Shown piece after piece: positions 5,659-11,965 of a stretch of DNA of 13,590 nt (within the stretch, counting starts at the first letter, position 1; each line of letters opens with the position of its first letter). Both the position numbers and the translations under genes were made by a program. The stretch lies in contig DATBFY010000621.1 of NCBI GenBank assembly GCA_036558265.1, positions 1 through 13,590 of the forward strand, read 5' to 3'. The notes below the pieces were generated by a model. The model saw nothing but the letters and a program-made list of their open reading frames with translations, did not search any database and was not told the DNA's origin. This DNA is from RYN-433 sp036558265. Its GTDB lineage: Bacteria; Planctomycetota; Phycisphaerae; Tepidisphaerales; Tepidisphaeraceae.

Positions 5659-6873
5659 TCAACGGGACGCGAACTCCCAGGCCGGCAGCCGCGATGCCCA
5701 CTCGCGCTCCATCGCGCGATAAACCGGCTTGTCGATCACCACGAGGCGTTCCTCAGGATAGGCCGCGCGAAACGCCGCGATCTTCGCGGCGCCGCTCGGC
5801 GTCAGCCAGCCCTTGACCTCGACCCATGTCTGCCAGGCGGGAACCCAGAGATCGGGGATGTAGTTCACCCCAGCACACGCGAAGACGCGCGGTTCGTACT
5901 CATACGCCAGGCCCATCGCCATCAAGATGCGGCAGACGTTCGCTTCCCAGCGGGAGCGCGTGAATCCGACATCAGCCCGTTTCGCCGTCAGGCCACGCCC
6001 ACTCCGTGTCCACGTATGGACCTGCGTGGCCTGGCAGGCGCGGGAGCAAAAGGTCTTCGCGTATTTCCGGTGTTGGTCGAGGCGGCGCGGAACGGGTGTC
6101 CCGCAGGCGGCGCAGGGAACCACAACGCCGTTGCGTTCGCACGCGAAGGAGCAAAAGACGCGCTTCAGGAGTCCGCTCGGTGGTCGCCTGACGAGGGCGC
6201 CGCACGTCTGGCACGGGACCATGACCGCCGTTCGCAGTCCGCTCGCCCAGGTATGCACCATGCTCGCCTGGCAATCGCGCGAGCAGAAGTTGTGTTCCCG
6301 GATCCTCGCCGGGACGCGCCGAATGTTGGTGCCGCAGGCGTCGCAGCGAACATCGACCGCTGTCCGCCGCGCTTCGGCGCACGTCCGGTCTCGGCAGGAC
6401 GCCGAGCAGAAGACCTGCTGCCCGTTCGCCTCGGCGCCGGCGCTCCGGCTGGCCCAGACGACGAATTTGGTTCCGCAGCCGGGGCAGGTCCGCTCGACGT
6501 TGGTCGCCGCCCGGTGGACGGCCTCGCACACCTTGGAGCAATAGCGCATCCGGCTTCCATGAGCCGCGCCCTTGCGGATGTCGGCCGCGTAGCGATAAAA
6601 GGACTGCCCGCAGGATTCGCAGACGAATGTCTCGCCGGTCCGGTGGCGTTTCTTGCGTACGCCTGGCTGTTGTGCACACGCGACGGAACAGACGTCGCCG
6701 CGGGGATCACGCCGGATGAAGCCCGTACCACAGGCGCGACAGTCACGATAGCGCCAGCCCGTGACATTCACGCCAAGGGGAATCGTCTCCCCCACCCGAT
6801 AGGTCGCGTTGCGCAACCGCTCGCGGCTATCGATCAAGCCGATGGGGAACGCTGCGGTATCCTTGGGGCGCAT
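5659..6873 (-). CDS. multi-zinc-unit PD-(D/E)XK endonuclease, probable free-standing homing endonuclease
   Basis: 404 residues on the minus strand inside a plus-strand tail operon. Residues 45-280 hold six Cys4 units of the form CxxC...CxxxC: 45/48/62/66, 85/88/112/116, 130/133/156/160, 177/180/197/201, 221/224/241/245 and 254/257/276/280. Most end in FCS or YCS before the third Cys, as in treble-clef zinc units, and probably bind DNA. Residues 303-404 form a nuclease domain: RSRWEANVCRIL helix with E310, EPRVF strand, YIPD with D341, and WVEVKG with E352 and K354, i.e. an intact E...PD...ExK site, then KIAAFRAAYP and LVVID. The arrangement resembles DUF1064 or T7 endonuclease I relatives; the PD-(D/E)XK fold is known in homing endonucleases such as I-Ssp6803I. 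ATG 6873 has AGGAAAGGA upstream and a structured leader shared with the nuclease gene at 10606. It sits exactly between the chaperone and tape measure genes. Confidence 0.8.
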   Translation of the reverse strand: MRPKDTAAFPIGLIDSRERLRNATYRVGETIPLGVNVTGWRYRDCRACGTGFIRRDPRGDVCSVACAQQPGVRKKRHRTGETFVCESCGQSFYRYAADIRKGAAHGSRMRYCSKVCEAVHRAATNVERTCPGCGTKFVVWASRSAGAEANGQQVFCSASCRDRTCAEARRTAVDVRCDACGTNIRRVPARIREHNFCSRDCQASMVHTWASGLRTAVMVPCQTCGALVRRPPSGLLKRVFCSFACERNGVVVPCAACGTPVPRRLDQHRKYAKTFCSRACQATQVHTWTRSGRGLTAKRADVGFTRSRWEANVCRILMAMGLAYEYEPRVFACAGVNYIPDLWVPAWQTWVEVKGWLTPSGAAKIAAFRAAYPEERLVVIDKPVYRAMEREWASRLPAWEFASR

Positions 6874-6928
6874 TGCAGGGTCCTTTCCTGTGATGCCATG
6901 CCGCCGGCTGTGTCCGCAGCGCGGCGGC
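6874..6928 (-). promoter_or_regulatory. structured leader of the minus-strand nuclease gene
   Basis: Read on the minus strand: GCCGCC (6928-6923), GC, GCTG (6920-6917), a six-base loop, CAGC (6910-6907), C, GGCGGC (6905-6900), then ATGGCATCAC, AGGAAAGGACCC and the ATG at 6873. This makes a ten-pair hairpin with a small internal loop. The same order, spacing (55 against 56 bases from GCC to ATG) and much of the sequence occur before the second nuclease gene, with compensating changes in the outer stem. It could control translation or stability of the nuclease message, or be an RNA or DNA element of the mobile unit itself. On the plus strand the hairpin falls just before the tape measure gene and has no T-tract. 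Confidence 0.7.
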
Positions 6929-6940
6929 TGTTCTCTGCCT

Positions 6941-6946
6941 ATTATC
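6941..6946 (-). promoter_or_regulatory. possible -10 element for the minus-strand nuclease gene
   Basis: GATAAT on the minus strand (5 of 6 to TATAAT) lies twelve bases before the structured leader, so a transcript would begin just before the hairpin. The -35 position has only TCATCA. The overlapping plus-strand hexamer TATTAT (6940-6945) is also 5 of 6, so direction is not certain. Confidence 0.3.
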
Positions 6947-6954
6947 GTACGGCC

Positions 6955-6960
6955 AGGTGG
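6955..6960 (+). promoter_or_regulatory. ribosome-binding site that sets the tape measure start
   Basis: AGGTGG lies five bases before ATG 6966. The alternative GTG 6957 overlaps this element and has no site of its own, so ATG 6966 is the preferred start. Confidence 0.5.
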
Positions 6961-6965
6961 TTCTG

Positions 6966-9900
6966 ATGACGGTGGGCTCGGCGAGCTTGGGCGCGGCTCA
7001 TGGTGAGATTAGGATTTCAGCTGACCTCCGGGGTGTCCGCGAGACCGCCGCCGCCTTCACCGCCTTAGAGCGGCAATCGGCCAGTGTCGGCGCATCCTTA
7101 AGCCGGAACCTTACCCCGAGTGGCGCCGGTCTCGAACAAATCACCACCCAGGTAACGAAGAGCAATGAGGCCCTGAAATCCGCCGCCCTGGCCGGTGGCA
7201 TCGTCGGCGCGGCGATGGTCGGCGGACTCGGGTTGGCGGTCGATGCCGCCGGCGACCTGAATGCGGCGATTGCCAGCACCCAGCAGGTCTTCGGCGATGC
7301 GGCCGACGAGATGGAAACGTTCGCCGAGGGCGCAGCCACCGCGCTTGGGCTCTCAGAACGGGCGGCCTTGCAGGCAGCGGTTGCGCTGGGGTCGCTCTTC
7401 CTCTCCATCGGCAAGGGCGAAGCGGAAAGCGCGGACCTAAGTCAGCGCTTGATCACCGCCGCCGCCGATCTCGCGGCCTTCACCGACGCCGCCGGCGGCA
7501 CGGAGGCGGCCCTGGACGCGATCCGGGCCGCGCTCCGGGGCGAAGCGGACCCGATCGAGAAGTACAACATCCGCGTGAATGAGGCCGCGGTGAATGCCAA
7601 GGCGCTGGAACTCGGTCTCGCCGGCAGCAATAGTGAATTGACGGAACAAGACAAGATACTCGCCCGTACGCAACTGATCTTCGACCAACTTGGCCCTGCC
7701 GCCGGCGCCTTTGCCCGCGAGCAGGGGCAGCTCGGCACGTCGACCGAGACCGCCCGCGCCCAGATTGAGAACGCCAGCGCCGCGCTCGGCCAACTGTTTT
7801 TGCCCGCCGTGGCGGCGGCGGCGCAGGGCATCGGCAAACTCGCCGAGGGCTTCACCGGGATGTCGCAGACGATGCAGCAAGTCGCGGGGGCGGCAGTGGC
7901 CGCCGGCGCTGGCTTGCTGGTCATGGCCTCGGCCGCCGTCAAGATCGCGGGTCTGGTCGCGGGCCTGAAGGACATCGTCGCTGCTCTGCGCGCATCACAG
8001 GCGGCGGCGGCGGCCTTTTCGCTGGCGATGGGTCCGGTCGGGATCGCGGTCGCCGCTGCTGCTGCCGCCGCCTTTCTCGCCATCCGCGTCTACCAGGACC
8101 ACGATCGGGCGATTAAAACGCTCAGCGATGACTATCAGGGTCTGGCGCGGGCGATCAACGAGGCGAAGTTGGCGGGCGATGCCTCGTTGGTGACGGGACT
8201 GACTGCCCTCAACGCGCAGCTGACCGAGATTCACGACAACACCAACAGCGCTGAAGATGCCTTTAAGTCGTTGTTGACGACGGTCGGGACCGGCGATCTC
8301 TCGACCGTGGTCGAAGGCACGAATCTGAGCCTGCGCGAACTCTTCGACCAGTACAAAGAGGGCATCCTCACCCAGGACCAATTCAACAAGATCAATGAGC
8401 AAACGGAGCAGGTGCTCGAGACGCAGGGGATCGACATCGGCAATGTCACCCGCATCATCGGCGAGTCATTCGATCAATACAAACTCTGGATCGACACCCA
8501 GGGGCGGGCCGGCATCTCGGGCGACGAGCTGGCCGCGCGGATGGAGAACCTCACGCTCCATACCGCCGACTATATGCTGGTCGAGCAGGACGCGACGCAG
8601 ACGACCGAGGAGGAGACCCAGGCCCTCGCCGAGAACGTCAAGGAAACGATCAAGAAGCGCAAAGAACAACAACGCCTCTCGAAAGCCGTCCAGGCGACGA
8701 CCAACGCCGCCTTCCTCGCCGGGCGCTCCCTCCTCCTGCCGTTTACCCGCAACGCCGAGGATGCGGAACAGGCAACGAACCAGTTCACCGGCAGCCTCGA
8801 CGAGATGATCCGCTCATCCCTCGATGCCGTGCGCGGGGTCGAGGATATGGCCCCGGCCCTCGATGGGATGCAGACCGGCTTTACCGACGCCAAGCTCAGT
8901 GTCACCGACACCGTGCTCGCCCTCGATAAGATCGGCGTCGTCAACCTGTCCCCGGCCGTGCGCCAGGCGCTCGAGTTCGCCTCGGCCCTCGTCAAGGTCG
9001 AAGCCGATATCGCGCGGGTCGAGGACGCGATCGCCAACAATCAAGACGATCTGGCGATGTGGCAGGGCCGGATTGATCTGGTCAGCGACGTGTTTGGCGT
9101 CAATACCGACGTGATCGCCGAATGGGAACGGCAGCTGCAGGAAGGGGAGGGCACCCAAAACCAGTTCAGCCAGGCGATTAATCAGTATTTCCGCACCGCC
9201 GGCAACCTGCCCAAACTCGACGCCTTGCTCGCCCAGGGTCGGATTTCCCGTGAGGAGTACAACGCCGCGATCGAAGCCGGAATTCACCTCACCCAGCGCA
9301 GCGCCGGCGGGATTCAGGACGAAGAAGCCGAGCTCGTGCGCAACGTCATTGCGCTCGACAAGTACGTCACCAAGCACGATGAGGCCGACGGCGCGGTCAA
9401 GGACCTGACCGAGGAGCAACGCGGCTACATCGCGGCGATGCAGGATTCGGCCGTCGCCACGGCGCTGCAAATGGTGCAACTGCTCGCCTATCTGGCCGTC
9501 GTCGGCGCGATCCCGCCGGAAGCGGTGACCGAATATATCGTCAACGCCAGCGACGCTAACGCCACGGTCAAAGCGCTCTTTGAGGATGTCGGCCTGCTCA
9601 CCGAGGACGGCAAGGTGATCCCGTTCACGGTCGACGCCAAGGCCGCCGACCAGGCGCTGGATGACATCGAACAGCGGGATTTGCCGACCAAGACCGTCGA
9701 AGTCGTGCCGGTCGTGCGCGGCGACGCCTTCCTCCTCGATCCGTCGCGTGGGGCCACCGCCGGATTGGCGGCGGAACAGGCGCCGATCACGATCCCGGTC
9801 GTGGTCTCCGACGAGGCGACGCCGCAACTGACGGTGATCGCCGCCGATGTCGCCGCGGTGGCCGATGGCGCGACCACCGCCGGGGCGAGCGTGGGTCCGA

Positions 9901-10493
9901 ACTTCGCCGCCGGCGTCGCCGCCTCGACCGCCGCCGCGACCAACGCCATCGGCGCGCTGCGGCGTGAGCTGAATGTCGCCTTCGGTGGGATTCCGCAGGA
10001 TGCGAAGGACTGGGGCAACGTCGCCGGGCAATGGTTCGCCGCCGGCCTCGCCGACGGCATCCAGGCGGGCCGCAACCGGATTTATCAGGCGGCCTACGCC
10101 GTCGCCTACGCCGCCTACCTCGGTGCGAAAGCCGCGCTCGGCATCCGCTCGCCCTCGACCGTGGCGATGGAACTGGCGACCAATTTCTCGCAGACCTTCC
10201 TTGATGGCATCGCCGGGCATGAGGCCCAGGCCACGACGGCCGGCGAGGACCTGATCGGCGCCCTGATCGGCGGGATGGGCGGGGCGGCCAAAACGGCGAT
10301 CGCCGCCCCGCGCCCGGCCCCGCTCGCCGCGTTGGCGCCGGTGACGGCAGCAAGCGGCGGCGCTCGCACGGTGATCGCCGGCGGGATCAGCATCACCGTC
10401 AACGGTAGCGGCGATCCTGAGACGGTGGCGCAACGGGTCTACCGGGCGCTCGATGACGCCTTCGGCCGTTTGGAATTGGAATCGAGAAGGTGA
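6966..10493 (+). CDS. tail tape measure protein
   Basis: 1175 residues, by far the largest gene; it sets tail length and fills the tube before DNA ejection. The N-terminus (GEIRISADLRGVRETAAAFT) and residues 70-280 fit the TP901-type tape measure core, including LFLSIGKGEAES, AALRGEADPIEKYNIRVNEA and REQGQLGTSTETARAQIENA. Hydrophobic, membrane-like stretches lie at about 73-93 (GIVGAAMVGGLGLAV), 308-340 and 353-376. The middle is helical and rich in Ala, Gln, Glu and Asp, with a coiled-coil-like part around 680-700. Near residue 1058 is GIRSPSTVAMELA, the usual C-terminal tape measure motif (GI-SPS), followed by repeated Gly/Ala helices. No frame break is seen. The gene is bordered on both sides by nuclease genes. 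Confidence 0.92.
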   Translation: MTVGSASLGAAHGEIRISADLRGVRETAAAFTALERQSASVGASLSRNLTPSGAGLEQITTQVTKSNEALKSAALAGGIVGAAMVGGLGLAVDAAGDLNAAIASTQQVFGDAADEMETFAEGAATALGLSERAALQAAVALGSLFLSIGKGEAESADLSQRLITAAADLAAFTDAAGGTEAALDAIRAALRGEADPIEKYNIRVNEAAVNAKALELGLAGSNSELTEQDKILARTQLIFDQLGPAAGAFAREQGQLGTSTETARAQIENASAALGQLFLPAVAAAAQGIGKLAEGFTGMSQTMQQVAGAAVAAGAGLLVMASAAVKIAGLVAGLKDIVAALRASQAAAAAFSLAMGPVGIAVAAAAAAAFLAIRVYQDHDRAIKTLSDDYQGLARAINEAKLAGDASLVTGLTALNAQLTEIHDNTNSAEDAFKSLLTTVGTGDLSTVVEGTNLSLRELFDQYKEGILTQDQFNKINEQTEQVLETQGIDIGNVTRIIGESFDQYKLWIDTQGRAGISGDELAARMENLTLHTADYMLVEQDATQTTEEETQALAENVKETIKKRKEQQRLSKAVQATTNAAFLAGRSLLLPFTRNAEDAEQATNQFTGSLDEMIRSSLDAVRGVEDMAPALDGMQTGFTDAKLSVTDTVLALDKIGVVNLSPAVRQALEFASALVKVEADIARVEDAIANNQDDLAMWQGRIDLVSDVFGVNTDVIAEWERQLQEGEGTQNQFSQAINQYFRTAGNLPKLDALLAQGRISREEYNAAIEAGIHLTQRSAGGIQDEEAELVRNVIALDKYVTKHDEADGAVKDLTEEQRGYIAAMQDSAVATALQMVQLLAYLAVVGAIPPEAVTEYIVNASDANATVKALFEDVGLLTEDGKVIPFTVDAKAADQALDDIEQRDLPTKTVEVVPVVRGDAFLLDPSRGATAGLAAEQAPITIPVVVSDEATPQLTVIAADVAAVADGATTAGASVGPNFAAGVAASTAAATNAIGALRRELNVAFGGIPQDAKDWGNVAGQWFAAGLADGIQAGRNRIYQAAYAVAYAAYLGAKAALGIRSPSTVAMELATNFSQTFLDGIAGHEAQATTAGEDLIGALIGGMGGAAKTAIAAPRPAPLAALAPVTAASGGARTVIAGGISITVNGSGDPETVAQRVYRALDDAFGRLELESRR

Positions 10494-10521
10494 GCAGGCA
10501 GACGCCGATGGGGTCGAATCT

Positions 10522-10530
10522 TGGTATACT
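10522..10530 (+). promoter_or_regulatory. extended -10 promoter for the second nuclease gene
   Basis: TGG plus TATACT (5 of 6 to TATAAT) forms a good extended -10 element in an AT-rich patch within very GC-rich DNA. No -35 hexamer is recognisable, which extended -10 promoters tolerate. The start point would be about 10537, a little before the structured leader. It would let the nuclease be expressed independently of the late operon. Confidence 0.5.
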
Positions 10531-10549
10531 TTATCCCTACAAAATGAGT

Positions 10550-10605
10550 GCCAGGCGCTGCTTGCGACAGCCCTGGCATGGCACCTCAAGGATAGGACCC
10601 TTGCG
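10550..10605 (+). promoter_or_regulatory. structured leader of the plus-strand nuclease gene
   Basis: GCCAGG (10550-10555), a bulged C, GCTG (10557-10560), a seven-base loop, CAGC (10568-10571), CCTGGC (10572-10577), then ATGGCACCTC, AGGATAGGACCC and the ATG at 10606. One further T-A pair (10549/10578) closes the base. It corresponds position by position to the leader at 6874-6928: the GCC/GGC base pairs, the GCTG/CAGC upper stem, ATGGCA and AGGACCC are unchanged, while the three inner pairs of the outer stem differ but still pair. The stretch 10494-10605 between tape measure and nuclease gene contains only this leader and its promoter. Confidence 0.7.
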
Positions 10606-11679
10606 ATGCGCGACAAGTTTAGCACCGGACCAATGGCGCAACTTCCCCTCCCATTGGTCATTGATGGGCAGCGATTCTGCCGGTTCTGTGGCGCGATGCT
10701 TGTTCGTCGCCAGGAAGAGGGCCCGGCCCGTTTTCAGCGCCGCCAATTCTGTACTCCCGATCACTATCGCGCCTATCAACGCCATGACCGTACGAAGATC
10801 TGTCAGACCTGTGGCCGAGCCTTTCAAGCCGACGCGGGACACGTCCGGTACCGCTTCTACTGTTCCATGGAATGCTCACAACCGCCACGCGTGGATCGCA
10901 TATGCGATCAGTGCGGGATTCGCTATCAGCGTCCCGCGCGCTACCAGAAACGCGATCAGGCCCACCACTATTGCTCACACGCGTGTAGCGATGCGGCCCA
11001 GCGCGGAGGCCGTTCGGATGATCCTCGGCGAACGCGTGTCAGCAGAGCCTGCGAGCAATGCGGCAATCCGTTCGACGCCGTTCCGTCAAGTATTCGCCAA
11101 GGGAAGGGTCGGTTTTGTTCCCAGCCGTGTTCGCGTGCATGGCACCGGGGGAAGCCCAATGGCAGGAAACAGCCGCGGGTTACCCATGTTTGCCAGCAAT
11201 GTGGTCGCACATTCGAAGACTTGCCGAGCGTGCGCCGAGTCTACTGTTCAAACAGTTGCCACGGTATCGCCAAGATTCAACGGCGGGGCCCAACGTCCAT
11301 CGAAGTGGAACTGTACGAGACATTGGCGGCGATGGGCATTCCCCACGAGGCGCAACGGCGAATCGGCCGATGGATCGTCGATGCCTTTTTGCCTGAGACC
11401 GGCACGATCATCGAGGCTCAAGGCGACTTTTATCATTGCAATCCCACGGTCTACCCCGATGGGCCCTACTGCGCAACGCAAGTGCGGAATGCTGCGCGTG
11501 ACGAGCGCCGGTTCCGTGACTTCGCGGCTGCAGGCTATCGCGTCGTCTTGCTGTGGGAGCGCGACATTCGGGTCGTTGGCGTCCGTCATCTGATCGAGGA
11601 GGCCGGTCTTGTCGAGTTTTGCCGGGATTCCCTTCAAGGTCATGGGGGAGGGGGGGACATTCCCAACCGTGGAAAGTAA
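10606..11679 (+). CDS. multi-zinc-unit Vsr/DUF559-like endonuclease, probable free-standing homing endonuclease
   Basis: 357 residues from ATG 10606, with AGGA at 10594-10597 as ribosome-binding site; the longer open frame upstream only covers the tape measure end and the leader. Residues 25-218 carry five CxxC...CxxxC units: 25/28/49/(H53), 66/69/86/90, 100/103/123/127, 149/152/171/175 and 196/199/214/218; the first ends in His. Residues 229-322 match the Vsr-type nuclease layout: TSIEVELYETL helix (E233/E235), RWIVDAFLP with D259, IIEAQGDFYHCNP with E270, D274 and H277, then RNAARDERRFRDFAAAGYRV and LLWERDI. Vsr itself has the parallel HGCFWHHH and GWRVLIVWE segments; Vsr-like EDxHD homing endonucleases are established. 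The last 23 residues are read from the start of the next tail gene in another frame. Third-position GC is about 60% in the first 70 codons, well below the tail genes, which suggests separate origin. Confidence 0.8.
   Translation: MRDKFSTGPMAQLPLPLVIDGQRFCRFCGAMLVRRQEEGPARFQRRQFCTPDHYRAYQRHDRTKICQTCGRAFQADAGHVRYRFYCSMECSQPPRVDRICDQCGIRYQRPARYQKRDQAHHYCSHACSDAAQRGGRSDDPRRTRVSRACEQCGNPFDAVPSSIRQGKGRFCSQPCSRAWHRGKPNGRKQPRVTHVCQQCGRTFEDLPSVRRVYCSNSCHGIAKIQRRGPTSIEVELYETLAAMGIPHEAQRRIGRWIVDAFLPETGTIIEAQGDFYHCNPTVYPDGPYCATQVRNAARDERRFRDFAAAGYRVVLLWERDIRVVGVRHLIEEAGLVEFCRDSLQGHGGGGDIPNRGK
11596..11602 (+). promoter_or_regulatory. ribosome-binding site for the TTG-start tail gene
   Basis: GAGGAGG lies six bases before TTG 11609 and inside the nuclease coding sequence. 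A near-perfect site at the right distance supports the unusual TTG start. Confidence 0.65.
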
Positions 11680-11965
11680 CCCGGACGGAGCGAGGATGTA
11701 CTCGGCCCAGATCCGCCTCGCCAGCCTCGAGGACCGCAACAACCTGGCGGGCAAAGCCACCCGCGTCACCGTGCTGCCCTGCTACGGACGATTCGCTGCC
11801 TCCGTGCATGTGATTGCTGGCCCCGGCACGGCCAGTCTCTCCGTGCCGCGCCAGGCCGGCGATCTCGCCACCTACACCGCGATTTTGACCAGTCTCACCG
11901 CCGTCCAGGCCGATGGCCACGACGCGACGCGGTTCACGGCCCAGGCCGAGTTCGTGGTGCTCTGA
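11609..11965 (+). CDS. small tail protein between tape measure and hub
   Basis: 118 residues with a TTG start supported by GAGGAGG at 11596-11602. The sequence begins SSFAGIPFKVMGEGGTF and appears to be an all-beta protein: MYSAQIRLASLEDR, ATRVTVLPCYGRFAASVHVI, TASLSVPRQAGDLATYTAIL and RFTAQAEFVVL. The position before the hub is where a distal-tail protein is usually found, but it is far shorter than typical Dit proteins (about 200-250 residues), so I only call it a tail protein. Its first 71 bases also code for the end of the nuclease gene. Its TGA overlaps the next ATG (TGATG), so it is coupled to the hub gene. Confidence 0.65.
   Translation: MSSFAGIPFKVMGEGGTFPTVESNPDGARMYSAQIRLASLEDRNNLAGKATRVTVLPCYGRFAASVHVIAGPGTASLSVPRQAGDLATYTAILTSLTAVQADGHDATRFTAQAEFVVL

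Noticed and set aside
6900..6928. Intrinsic terminator before the tape measure gene
   Set aside because: The hairpin is strong, but no T-tract follows on either strand, and its match to the leader at 10550 explains it better.
5581..6966. Plus-strand open frame of 461 codons across the minus-strand nuclease gene
   Set aside because: It is the shadow of the nuclease gene, whose frame shows six ordered Cys4 units and a complete PD-(D/E)XK site. The plus-strand product shows no motif.
5657..6966. Group I or group II intron containing the first nuclease gene
   Set aside because: No coding sequence is interrupted: the chaperone has a normal stop and the tape measure a normal start. The flanks are too short for an intron core.
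10578..10595. Short upstream open frame in the second leader (ATG GCA CCT CAA GGA TAG)
   Set aside because: The corresponding ATG in the first leader leads into a longer, unrelated frame, so the peptide is not conserved. The ATGGCA conservation is better explained at RNA level.
6874..10605. Known self-cleaving ribozyme (hammerhead) or IscB-type guide RNA in the shared leader
   Set aside because: The leader is one short hairpin without the hammerhead CTGANGA/GAAA core in both copies. The proteins have no RuvC-like motifs, so there is no support for an RNA-guided system.
8814..10661. Long minus-strand open frame (615 codons) opposite the tape measure gene
   Set aside because: Antisense frames in DNA this GC-rich stay open by chance. 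Its translation is an Arg/Gly/Asp-rich string without fold-like patterning, while the plus strand has clear tape measure motifs.
10490..11593. Overlapping plus-strand frame of 367 codons across the second nuclease gene
   Set aside because: Zinc units and Vsr-like motifs are in the other frame, and this one has no recognisable pattern.
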